DNA from: Isoetes taiwanensis
Lineage: Eukaryota > Streptophyta > Lycopodiopsida > Isoetales > Isoetaceae
Reading direction: 5' to 3'
Length of the DNA stretch: 64,000 bases
Assembly (NCBI GenBank): GCA_021234155.1
Contig: JAJEKV010000072.1
Span: 977,918 to 1,041,917, forward strand
How positions within the stretch are numbered: the first letter of the stretch is position 1; every line of letters starts with the position of its first letter. This document shows, in pieces, positions 9,958 to 19,842 of the stretch. The translations under genes and the position numbers were made by a program. Below the pieces are notes generated by a model. It searched no databases, had not been told where the DNA came from, and saw only the letters and a list, made by a program, of their open reading frames with translations.

Positions 9958-12729
9958 CACGCTGTTCAAAAAATTCAAGCACATTTTTGCTTGGAGCTAC
10001 AGAGATCTTCGAGGGATCAACAAAAACTTGGGGGAACTCACAATTCCTACCAAATCAGATGCACGTCCTGTATAGCAACGACAGTACCGGCTCAACCCAA
10101 ATTACCGTGACCGCGTAAAGGCAGAAATTGACAAACTTCTTGCTGCAGGTTTGATCTATGAGGTCAAACATTCTGAATGGGTGAGCCCCATCGTCATTGC
10201 TCTCAAACACAATGGTAAGATCCGCGTTTGCGTGGACTACCGTAAACTCAATCAGGCCACGGAGCGTGATCACTTCCCACTTCCCTTCACAGACCAAGTT
10301 CTGGAAGAGGTCGCTGGACATGAGATGTACTCCTTCATGGATGGTTTTTCTGGCTACAATCAAATCTCAATCAAAGAATCTGATCAACTCAAGACTACTT
10401 TCACCACCCCGTGGGGCACTTTTGCCTACAAGGTGGTTCCTTTTGGGTTATCAAACTCTCCCTCAACGTTTCAACACATCATGCACTAAGTTTTTCATGA
10501 TTTTATGAAGGAAAATCCCTTCCTCCAAATTTTTCAAGATGACTTCTCTGCCTACAGTTCCATGGATGACCATTTGGATAAATTGGAACTCGTCTTTCAG
10601 AAATGTGATGAGTCCGGCATTAGTCTCAATCCAGAGAAATGCACCTTCTGCGTCACCTCCGGTGTTCTGTTATGACATGTCGTCAGTCAAGCAGGTATCA
10701 TCACAGATCCTGCCAAAATCAGTTGTGTGCTTAAAGCTCAAGCACCAGCCAATATCAAGAAAACACGCTCTTTCCTGGGTAAGGTAAATTATTACTCCAC
10801 CTTCATTCCTGGACTCGCAGCCATTGCAGATCCCATCCATAAACTCACGGGTGATGAATCCACCTGGGCTTGGACTTCCCAAGCGGATGCTGCTTTCCAA
10901 CAGTTGAAGCTTTTGCTTACTCAGGCCCCGGTGCTTGTTCCTCCTCAATGGGACAAGCCCTTTCATGTACATGTTGATGTCTCGGCGTTTGCTATTGTTC
11001 TTTCTCAAGAATATGATGCGCACACTGACAAACCAAATCGATATGCCAGCAGAAAACTCAATCCTGCTGAGCGCAACTACTCTGCTACGGAGCGGGAGGC
11101 TTTGGGTTTAATTTTTTTTGTCCAACACTTCCGTCACTATCTCTTAGGCAGTAAGATCAAGTTCTTTGTTGACCACCAAGCACTTCTTTATCTGATCAAC
11201 AAATCCACGCCCACGGGCAGAATTGCTCGTTGGGTCCTTCTTCTGCAAGAATTCGCACCTTTTGAAATTGTTCATAAGGCAGGCAAATCTCATGTCGTAC
11301 CGGATTATCTTTCACGCATCCACACCGATGATCCCTCCACGGGAGTTTCCGATGCTTTTCCTGACGCTCAACTCTTTCTGGTCACGGCCACGCCACATTG
11401 GTTCCACAACTTTCAGCAGTATCTCCTTACAGGTGCTCTTCCATCAGAAGACGCCACGCTCTCTCCAGAAAAGCTTAAATCCCGTCACCGTCAATTTCTC
11501 CGCGAGGTCCGTGACTACACCATGGTTGCAGGCCATCTTTACAAACGCGGCAAGGATACAGTTCTTCGACGCTGTGTTCTTCCTCATGAGGTACCTGATA
11601 TTGTCTGCGAAGCACATGAAGGGCTGGGTGGTGGTCATTTTCATGGTGACACCATGGCACGCAAAATTCTTCTCGCAGGTTATTTCTGGCCCACGCTTTT
11701 CAAAGACGCTCACGCCCACGCCCGCACGTGTGATGTATGTCAGCGTGTGGGACGTCTCACGGCCCATGACGCTCTTCCATTGACGCCGGTCGCCACGCCA
11801 CTTCCCTTCAGCAAATGGGGAATGGATTTTGTGGGACCCATCGACCCTCCTGCGCGGCACACCCGTGCCCGCTACATTCTGGTTCTCACTGACTATGCTA
11901 CCAAATGGGTGGAAGCTTGTGCACTTCCAGACAACACTGCAGCCAGCACAGCCAAGGTCATCTATACGCACGTCATCACGCATTTTGGCTGTCCCACGGA
12001 GTTCGTCAGTGATCGAGGTGTCCACTTTGTCAATCATACTATCAAGTAGCTGACGGATTATCTGCTGATACATCATCGCAAAAGCACACCTTACTATCCT
12101 CAAGGGAATGGTTTGGCTGAAAGCACCAACAAGACTCTCGTCACTATTCTCAAAAAAATTTGTGATGCTTCACGCACGGACTGGCAAATCAAGCTACCTA
12201 CTGTTCTTTGAGCTTACAATTGTTGTTTCAAGATTGCTACTAGTCACACTCCTTTTAAGTTGGTTTATGGTCAAGAAGCATTGATGCCTTTTGAGTATGT
12301 CCTTCCAACACTTCGGTTCCACCTTGCTACCACTCATAATCCACCTGCAGCTCTTCAAGAACGAGTTTACCAACTTGAACAGTTGGATGAACTCAGGCGA
12401 GATGCATATATTCGCGTTCTGCATGGAAACAGTTGCGAAAAACCTTACATGACAAACATTTGCGAACAAAAACTTTTCAAGAAGGTGATTTAGTTTTGCT
12501 GTATGATTCCCGTTACAAGAATTTTCCAGGCAAGTTAAACTTCAGATGGCTTGGTCCTTATCAAATTGTTCAAGTGGTTCAACCCAGCGTTTTCAAGCTC
12601 GCAGAGTTAGATGACACTCCATTACCTACATTGGTTAATGGCTTTCGCCTCAAACCCTTTCATACAGCAGAAATCGACAGTCATATACCAGAGGCAGTTC
12701 TAGACACAGACACAACAGATGGTGACTAA
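9958..12729 (+). pseudogene. pol: RT, RNase H and integrase of copy A1 (broken)
   Basis: Continues the linker from 4048. After FAWSYRDLRGI and SDARPV comes an in-frame TAG (10073-10075), shared with A2, then QRQYRLNPNYRDRV and the RT: VCVDYRKLNQAT, FSGYNQISIK, FQDDFSAYSS (active-site Asp pair near 10537). RNase H has DVSAFAIVLS (two residues shorter than A2), TEREALGL and FVDHQALLYL. The integrase has HHCC with CDVCQRVG, then WGMDFVG, FVSDRGVHF and GLAESTNK, and the GPY module LGPYQIVQVV. Private stops occur near 10487, 10675, 12047 and 12210, and a frameshift near 12430. The end is DTDTTDGD-stop. Confidence 0.92.
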
Positions 12730-12866
12730 ACAGCTGCATATTTATATTATAGAGGTGAAAATTTTTACAAAATGAGGGCAGCGCCCATCTATTTCCGCTA
12801 TGGACAGAGCCCTATTTACAAAAACAGGCTAGTGCCCTATCTACCAAATCCTAATTTTTAAACCCT
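12730..12866 (+). other. Spacer between pol stop and the antisense ORF stop
   Basis: About 137 bp between the convergent ends of pol and the antisense ORF. The matching spacer in A2 is 23612-23749. It is conserved in both copies (words such as CATCTATTTCCGCTATGG) and AT-rich. It may hold the 3' ends of both transcripts; no clear poly(A) signal was picked. Confidence 0.5.
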
Positions 12867-13136
12867 CTACTCCGGGTTGGGAGCAGAGGTGATGCGGAGG
12901 ATGTGGTAGTAGTTCTGCTCCGGATCCCAGCGCAGATGCACCACCACCTCCATGGCGTTGGTCAGAGGGTCGGGATGCTCAGCCATCCCACGGCACCAGC
13001 CGTCCATTGGAATGCCCCGGTTGTGGCATTTCCACAGGTCCAGACAATTCATCTTACAAGTAATCCACTCTTGACAATTGGTGGGCATTGTGCAGTCTTC
13101 ATTCAGTCCAGCAGCCGCCATGCTCATGTTTGCCAT
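12867..13136 (-). CDS. Antisense cysteine-rich small protein of copy A1
   Basis: An 89-residue ORF on the strand opposite to gag-pol, lying between pol and ORF3. I do not recognise the family. Six cysteines are spaced C-x5-C-x5-C-x3-C-x5-C-x10-C in the first 50 residues. The second half is cysteine-free with VVHLRWDPEQNYYHILRITS. There is no obvious signal peptide or membrane segment. The ortholog in A2 (23345-23611) keeps all six cysteines. From the first cysteine on, the copies differ at 19 codons by synonymous changes and at 10 by replacements, which suggests purifying selection on this strand. The ATG was chosen because both copies have it in the same place, about 30 bp after a TATA box. 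Further in-frame ATGs follow at once. Confidence 0.7.
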   Translation of the reverse strand: MANMSMAAAGLNEDCTMPTNCQEWITCKMNCLDLWKCHNRGIPMDGWCRGMAEHPDPLTNAMEVVVHLRWDPEQNYYHILRITSAPNPE

Positions 13137-13164
13137 CGGGTGTCTCAGCTTCACCCACTGCTCG

Positions 13165-13208
13165 TCTTATATAGCCAACCGATGGGATCCAGGTCAACGT
13201 GGACCAAT
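13165..13208 (-). promoter_or_regulatory. TATA box and CCAAT-type box of the antisense ORF
   Basis: On the minus strand CTATATAAG (13173-13165) lies about 30 bp before the ATG. ATTGG (13207-13203, a CCAAT box in reverse) followed by TCCACGT (an ACGT core) lies about 30 bp further up. The same order and spacing occur in A2 (TATA 23307-23315). This is a well-formed plant core promoter separate from the LTR. Confidence 0.6.
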
Positions 13209-13638
13209 CAGAAAAATTGCCGACGTGTTGGCAATGCAAGGCTCTTTCTAATTCCAGCCATGGTACCTTCTGATCTTTCTTTTTTATGATATCCTGCCTC
13301 GAGTTGCCGGCATTAAATGACATTTCTTCCTTTCTCGCCCGCCAGTCATAAATATGGGTACCTTTGCCACCTGTCACATTTCACGACTCATCTCCACCGT
13401 TCATCGCTTTTCCCTTAACTGTTTGGGGATTTAGCCAAATTTTTGCATCTCAATCGTCTCCCTTGGATCTACCGCCACCTGGCAACATCCACGGCTGCTG
13501 TTTCATCTTCATCACGCCCCTTCGCCAACACTTGCGCGCCCTAAAACCTTTTCGTCTGTCTTTGCTTTTGCTTTCCGCTTTTCGTCCCCCGGCCTCTCAA
13601 GCACTGTTCTTCACCAATCCACTCCGAAGCACTTCCCA
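13209..13638. promoter_or_regulatory. Divergent region between antisense ORF and ORF3, copy A1
   Basis: About 430 bp separate the antisense promoter from the ORF3 ATG. The ORF3-proximal half is pyrimidine-rich on the sense strand and holds GCGCCCTAAAACCTTTTCG, resembling the Y-patch and telo-box parts of plant core promoters. It is conserved in A2 (GTGCGCCCTAAAACC). No TATA box is seen for ORF3. The layout is that of a head-to-head gene pair. Confidence 0.45.
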
Positions 13639-16183
13639 ATGGCCACTACACAAAGATTTCCTCAGCTTCAAACATCCGCTCCAAGAGATCCGGCTCTTTT
13701 CGAGTCGACAAATTTCACTGCACCAACTTTCAGAGAAGCCCTAACCGGCCAAAGTCGAGAGGTTGCTGAACGCCATGGGCTGTATTGCATGTCGACCACG
13801 GAACTTCCTGCGCCTAATCCAGAGCAACTCCGACAGTTTGTGGCTCATATGGTTAACACCACAGATGGCTATGAGACCACAGTTGACGGGACAAAAATTT
13901 CGCTTACCATGGGGCTCCTTTCTGAGGTATTTAAAATCCTCCTTCGTAAACCTTGTTTGTCTTGCACTGCCATAAATGATCAGGATGTCACTGAGTATGG
14001 CGCACTTCCTTATCAAGCCACTGTCCATCGGCTTTCCAACATAGCAAAACTCCATGATTCTTTTGTCAAGTTTTTATGGCGGAAATTCTATGGGTATTCC
14101 ATCAAGAATACCCACATCAATAAACCATTCTACAATGTTGTCATTATGGCCATCAATTCCACTCATGATCTGGACTGGAACCAAATCCTGTTATTCCGAC
14201 TCCTTCATGAGATCGATCGCGTCAGGGCAAACCCTTCTTCAAGCTTCGAAACCTCTGTGGGTGCCCATTTGCAAGCCGTGATCCGTCATTGTTGTCCTTC
14301 CCCCACTCCTTCCAAATCCTCCACTCAATCATACCATACTCTTCCCAAAAACCCTCAGGGAGAACCTTCAAAACATCCTCAGTCTCCTCATCCTTCTCAG
14401 CACAAAGAAACCTCTCGCATTACTCTTTCTTCTTCCACATAGTCTATCTCCCGCCACTCTCGGCCACACTCTCAGGCGTCAAAGACTCACCAACAGCAGG
14501 GCCCTGCATTTCATCCTACCAGGCAGGCCCTTTATCAATATCAACAAGATGTTCAAGCAGTTGTCCTCAAGTTACAAGACTCCAATGAAGCTTTCATGAA
14601 TGGAGTTCAAGCTTACATGGAGGCATCGGAAGCTGCTCACAGGGATTTTTAAGCTGGCACAGCAAGAATTCAATCCCTGGAAGATCAACTACAAAACAAG
14701 CATGAGGCTCTGTTAAAGACCCGTGAATCTCTCCAGGCTGCCACAGATCAATATAGCCTGCTGGCTGATCAACAGGTTGACCTCCAGAAGACCCTTAAAG
14801 ATCTTCTGGCACAACTCAAAGCCAAGGATACCCTCCTTGGTGAACAAGAGAAAGCTATCGCCCACAGTCAGACGCTGTACACAGAGCTTTCTCAGAATTA
14901 CAACACTCAGGTCCACGACCTTACAGAGCGCACTGCTCGAGTCACGGCGTTGGAAGATCAACTCTCCACGCTGACCAGTCAACTCACGCTCCTCCAGGAT
15001 CAACTTAAGGAAGCTCAAAAGCAGAAGTTAGTAGATGACGCAGAAATAGCCACGCTTCGGCTTCGTCCTTCCACTCAGACACCATCAACCTCCCAGGGCC
15101 AGGTCTCTCATCGACGGTACCAAGATCAGTCACGCCTCCTGCTCGAAAAGGATAATCAAATCCGTGACCTGGAAAATCAACTCCAGCATGCTGTTCAATC
15201 TGCTGAAGAAGCCCAACAGAGGCTAGACGGCTATCTTGATATCGCTGTCTGCATTCCAGTAGACTTCTGCACTCCCACCTCATACCTGGACTATGTGGTT
15301 GCCCGACGCCACCTTTTTCTCTTGAAGTGGTATGCGGCAGGCGGCCAGGTTACTGCACAGCCCTTGCGCAGTGCGGACTTTCTCAGAATCTGGCCCGACC
15401 TTTCTATTGAAGATCAAGGATTACTCTGTGCCCTTTTGGTCTATGCGCAAATCACTTGTGAAGATCCTGATTTAATCATATTCCGTGTTGTTCAGCCGAT
15501 GGCCTATGTCTTCCATGATTTCTACCTGGCTGACTCACAAGATAAATTCGGCGATGAAGCGCATCGCATTTTTCACGGCAACCCCAATGCTGCCTGGCTG
15601 TTACTGGACTCCAACCCGTATTTCCGGGATCATGCTCAATCTCATACCTTTGCCCCGGAGTACATGCCTGAGTTGGCTCGTCACTTACCTTTATGGCGAG
15701 TAGAGACACTGGCACAGGTGCAGAAGAACTTAGCAAATCCTGAGGACCTTCAATTTGCTCAGATTTATATGCAACACTTGGGTGGGTATAATCAGCTGCT
15801 GGCTCTTCTTGAAAGCAAGACCCAACCCACGGGGTGGATAAATCCTCCGGTCTATATTCAGCTATCTAGTTCCGAATGGGACCACTGGTGTCGAGCCTTG
15901 GATCAAGACCTTGTTCGGGAGTTCTGAGAGCAGGCTCAACAGCCCACGCCTACGGGTTTGGCTGAATCACCCTATGCTTCATTAGGGGCACCTGCACGCC
16001 CACGGTTTCTCACCTCGGACTGGCGTCTTCCTTTCTGGACAAAGGTTATGGATGGCCATGCTGGGTGGACTCCTCCTCAGATTTCCATGGATCTCCGTTG
16101 GGATCCGCGCTTTGTACGAAGATCAAACTGGGAAAATGGTGCCACTCTGGACCATACTGAAAATTGGATCTATATTGCAAATT
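13639..16183 (+). pseudogene. ORF3 of copy A1: coiled-coil protein in the env position (broken)
   Basis: A long sense ORF downstream of pol. The start MATTQRFPQLQTSAPRDP matches A2. Residues 1-210 form an N-terminal domain (PAPNPEQLRQFV, LLSEVFKILLRKP, VKFLWRKFYGYSIKNTHINK), loosely like the domain found in other Athila extra ORFs. A Ser/Pro/Gln-rich linker follows, then about 200 residues of heptad-rich coiled coil (LTSQLTLLQDQLKEAQKQK), then a globular C-terminal part (SYLDYVVARRHLFLLKWYAA, MAYVFHDFYLADSQ). No signal peptide or transmembrane helix is evident, so it is not a typical envelope protein. Stops are at about 14440, 14650 and 15925, and it is cut at 16183. At 15280-15339 it differs from A2 by 7 synonymous changes and 1 replacement. 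Confidence 0.75.
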
Positions 16184-16481
16184 GGCTTTTAAAGACCCCC
16201 TTCCTTCTTTTAAGTGGAATTTTGGGCAATTATTTTAAATGTGACTTACCCATGATATAAGGGGATGGTCTTTATGTTTTTGCCCAAGATCTATGTTCTA
16301 CATCGACATTCATTTGGATCTTATTCGTCATCGACGCATTCATGAAGATATTTTTCGGCGACACAACCCAACCACTACCATTATTTTCACCCCTCATTTT
16401 TGGCACCATGTTGTAATTGTCGGACTTGACAAGAACAAGTCTGTACATGTTTTCGTGCTAAAAACTTTTAGGGGGAGGCAG
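16184..16481 (+). mobile_element. 3' internal end of an unidentified LTR element, with polypurine tract
   Basis: The match to A2 stops at 16183. The next 300 bp end in a purine tract (TTTTAGGGGGAGGCAG, 16466-16481) directly before an LTR-like start. A 64-codon frame (16293-16487) contains FTPHFWHHVVIVGLDKNK, which I cannot assign. Either copy A1 was truncated by recombination with this element, or this element lay here first. Confidence 0.5.
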
Positions 16482-16729
16482 TGTTAACCACCTAGTGGTT
16501 AACATTGTGCATGCACATGTTAGGTGTCGATGCTGGTGCATGCGGCGTTAGACACTGGCATGATTAGGTTAACATAAGTGTAGGGATTAGATTTAGCTAG
16601 ATGTACGGCTCAGATTTGCGGTCTACATTATATTAGACCGGAGCCTCTTCAGATGTACTCAGGCTTCATCTCAAATTTGGAGAGCCTCATATTGGCCACG
16701 TTCCCTTCATTCTTTGTACATATTTTGTC
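16482..16729 (+). repeat. LTR-like sequence of the unidentified element
   Basis: Starts TGTTAACCAC directly after the purine tract. The first 23 bp form a perfect palindrome with a 3-bp centre (16482-16504). A TATA-like ACATTATATTAG lies near 16625. The right boundary with the LINE-derived sequence is not visible. Confidence 0.4.
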
Positions 16730-16891
16730 TTGTTCTTGTTTTGTGATCATGAGCATGGCACCCTTGTCGCATCCGGCAGTCATAGACTGTTGCTGCAAGG
16801 TGTATGCCAAGAACTCACAACTAACAGTATGCTCTCAATGCAAGGGCTCATGTGCCCCTCGCCGAACCCAGGAGAAGGCTATGTTGACTCT
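16730..16891 (+). pseudogene. Probable 5' part of LINE ORF1
   Basis: The frame reading EGYVDSLT runs, after removing copy A2 and one CTAAC duplication, straight into TGAGGLQTEGEAGRLNSRR at 32782. This shows it is the left half of the same pre-insertion sequence. Where the LINE truly begins is not clear. The N-terminal residues are not recognisable. Confidence 0.45.
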
Positions 16892-16896
16892 CTAAC
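16892..16896. repeat. Target-site duplication CTAAC (left)
   Basis: CTAAC at 16892-16896 and again at 32776-32780 brackets copy A2 exactly at TGTTTGG...TAACA. It fixes the borders of A2 even though the interior edge of one LTR is deleted. Confidence 0.95.
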
Positions 16897-17409
16897 TGTT
16901 TGGGGTCTGGGTTCGGGAACTCCTGCAAGACAGCCCTCTGTGAGGACCCTTGGATCTAACAGGAGAATCCGGGAGCTATGTCATGCAGGATTTGCAAAAA
17001 GAACAAGAAAAAGAGAACAGAATAGAAAGAGAACAATGAGATCACAATAATGAGAACAACTTCCTTGATGTCAATGAAGATACATGAGCTCTCGCAATTG
17101 AGAGAAAACTAATGCGAGACAAGACTCAAAACTCATCTAAAAACTCATGTGCTAGCTCTACTCATATATATAATACAATGGCCTTTGGCCCAATATAGAC
17201 ACTCTGACTGATTTCGGTGCCGACTCCTGGAAGGAGGCCTGATTTGCAGGAATGCTAGCGGTGCCTCTTGAAGTGCCTGAAATCACGCTGACGCTGACGC
17301 GGACGGTGATGGGCCGTCACTTGTCTGAGCGCCGCCTCTTGGTAGCAGACGCGGGCTTTGACTGCGTGGTCTGCTGCTTGGTCTTTTGTTGGGCCTTTGA
17401 CGACTGACC
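16897..17409 (-). repeat. 3' LTR of copy A2 (U3 edge deleted)
   Basis: Matches 32187 to about 32697 of the 5' LTR. The outermost roughly 80 bp of U3 and the adjacent polypurine tract are missing: the similarity ends at CGACTGACC near 17409 and unrelated internal sequence follows. The outer end and TSD are intact, so the loss came after integration. Confidence 0.88.
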
Positions 17410-17470
17410 AGGGTGAAGAAATGGAGGAAGTGTTTCCGAGTGCGGGAATCCAACAGTTTGAAAGTGATCC

Positions 17471-19842
17471 TCACGGGTCCTGGCGTGTTTGAAGAGCGTC
17501 AGGAGTGTTGAGCCCAAGGGCAGGATCGGCATCAATGAGGAATTGAGAGCGCACCATGTCTTCCAGGGCAGCATGGGCGTCCGAAGGAACGAACTGGCAC
17601 TCCATGAGAAGACAGGTCTGAAGACCGAAGGCACTGACGCTGGCATTCGGGTTGCAATAAAAGATGGGACACTGCCGATTTAAGGAGCTTACCAGGATGC
17701 ATTTGAGAGCAGCACAGAAGCCAGCTTGACGGTGAACTGAAGGGTCTGGTGAGGTGGCGGCATTCTGCAAGAAGGTATCAAGGCCATGAAGAGCATCAGC
17801 GGGCCGTTGCCAACCACGCTCATTAGCAATATAGATCCAATTTGCAGTGTGATCCAAGGTGGCACCATCTTCCCACTCAGAGCGTCTGACAAAACGGGGA
17901 TCCCACCGAAGATCCGTCGAGATCTGGGGAGGAGTCCACCCAGCGTGGCCATCCATGACCTTCGTCCAAAAGGGAAGATGCCAGTCGGAGGTGAGAAACC
18001 GGGGGCATGGAGGGACACCCAGTGAAGCATATGGAGAGGGAGCCATGCCCGTGGGCGTGGGCTGCTGAGCCTGCTCCCTGAATTCACGTACAAGGTCGGG
18101 ATCAAGAGCTTTGCACCACTGATCCCACTCAGAAGTAGAGAGCTGAGTATAGACAGGAGGACTATCCCATCCCGTGGGTATTGTCTTGCTATCCAGAAGG
18201 GCACGCAATTGATTGTAGCCGGCTAAATGCTGCATATAAACTTGGGCAAACGGAAGATCCTCAGGATGCCCAAGATTCTTTCGCACCTGTGCCAGCGTTT
18301 CAGTTTGCCATAGAGGTAAATGATGAGCAAGCTCTAGCATGTACTCATGATGAAGAGTGTGAATCCGATCATGATCGCGGAGATACGGGTTGTTATCCAA
18401 TAATAACCAGTGAGCCTGTGAATCACCCTGAAAGTTATGATGTGGCCAATCACGAAATTTGTCCTGTGTGTCAGCCAGATAGAAATCATGAAAGATGTAC
18501 GCCATCGGCTAAACAATCCTGAAGGTGATTAAATCAGGGTCTTCACAGTGAATGAGGTCGAAGACTAAAAGGGCACAGAGTAAGCCTTTGTCTTCAACGG
18601 AGAGGTCGGGCCAAATCTGGAGAAAATCCTCAGTGCGCATGTGGGCATCAACCTGACCATTTGCCGCGTACCACTTGAAAAGAAAGAGATGGCGTCGGGC
18701 AACCACATAATCGAGGTAACTGGAAGGAATAGCGAAATCCACAGACTGGTGGAGAGCGATATTAATGTAGCCCTCTTGTTTAGTTTGGGCCTCTTCGGCA
18801 GATTGGACAGCTTGCTGGAGCCGATTTTCAAGATCGCGGATCCGGTTTTCCTTTTCTAACAGAAGACGTGACTGATCACGGACCCGTTTCTGAGGAAGCG
18901 TGGCATGTGAAGAGGATTGCCCAGGAGTATGGAGTCGAAGCTTTGCAATCTCTGCATCATCAATTATCTTTTGCTTCTGGGCCTCCGTGAGTTGATCCTG
19001 GAGAGGCGTGAGCTGATTGGTCAGCATGGAAAGCTGAGCTTCTAAGGAAGCGATTTGAGCGTCACGCGCTGTAAGGGCATGGGCTTGAGTGGTGTAACTC
19101 TGAGAAAGCTCTGTGTACAGCGTGGTAAGCTTAGCAATGTCTTTATCCTTGTCAACCAAGAGAGTCTCCCTGGCCTTGACCTGCTCCAACAATTCCTGAA
19201 TGGTAGTTTGTAACTGAGCCTGCTGATCAGCAAGCAGGCTGTTCTGATCGTGGGCACTCTTAAGATCCTCACGGGCCTGTAAAAGAGCCTCGTGCTTTTC
19301 TTGAAGCTTGTCTTCCAGAGTGTGAACTTGCGTGTTAGCAGCTTGAAGGTCTCTGTGAACCGCATCTGAGGCCTCCAGGGACGCTTGAACCCCATTCATG
19401 AGAGCTTCCTGGGATTCTTGCAACTTGAGAGCAGCAGCTTGAACATCCTGCTGGTATTGATACAGAAGCTGGCGAGGATGTGGAGGTGGAGGGCCCTGTT
19501 GTGGCCGTGTTTGTGACGTCTGAGAGACATGACGAGAAGTGGAGGGCGTGGCTTCTGTGGAGGAAGAAGAGACAGTAACATGCGTGGTGTTTGGTGGAAC
19601 ATGACCAGGAGAAGTATGACGTGAAGGTGGTTTTGAGGAAGTGAATGAAGAGATTGCTGAGTGGAGGCATGAGAAATTGAAGGTGACTTAGGAACAGGAA
19701 GATAATGACGGATGAGGGCTTGAAGATGGCCACCCACTGAGGCTTCAAAGACAGAGGAGGGGGCAGCCCTAATGCGGTCGACTTCATGAAGGGGGCGGTA
19801 GAACAACAGCTGTGGCCAATCAATATGGTGAGTGGAGCGGAT
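17471..19842 (-). pseudogene. ORF3 of copy A2, middle and C-terminal part
   Basis: Continues ORF3 after the insertion at 19843-22300. It begins STHHIDWPQLLFYRPLHEVDR, shifts frame in the Ser/Pro linker near 19650, then has an open coiled coil of about 250 residues (LSMLTNQLTPLQDQLTEAQK near 18980). One CAG-to-TAG stop (18509-18511) precedes PMAYIFHDFYLADTQ. The C-terminal frame 18505-17471 is open to its natural end, which A1 lacks, and adds about 140 residues (DALHGLDTFLQ, GFCAALKCILVSSLNRQ). Full ORF3 would be near 1000 residues, with a central coiled coil and no clear membrane segment. I do not recognise the C-terminal domain. Confidence 0.75.

Larger units (their letters stand above)
200..16183 (+). 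mobile_element. Athila-like Ty3/gypsy retrotransposon, copy A1 (3'-truncated, split)
   Basis: This is the first of three related copies in the window (A2 at 16897-32775 minus, A3 at 52867-55260 minus). The order is 5' LTR, tRNA-Asp-like primer site, gag with three CCHC knuckles, protease, linker, RT, RNase H, integrase, antisense cysteine-rich ORF and sense ORF3. The Athila-like assignment rests on three features: the RT catalytic box is F-x-DD-F, the integrase C-terminus carries a DLVLLYDSRYKNFPGKL block followed by LGPY, and there is no chromodomain. The copy is interrupted by a chromodomain element at 4049-9952 and stops abruptly inside ORF3 near 16183, so PPT and 3' LTR are missing. Many stops and frameshifts make it non-coding today. 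Confidence 0.9.

Noticed and set aside
12867..13154. Longer antisense ORF starting at GTG
   Set aside because: Nuclear plant genes start at ATG; the ATG at 13136 is shared with the other copy and follows the TATA box at a suitable distance.
13639..16183. Envelope gene
   Set aside because: Position fits, but no signal peptide, membrane helix or fusion-like segment is seen; coiled coil and soluble domains dominate.
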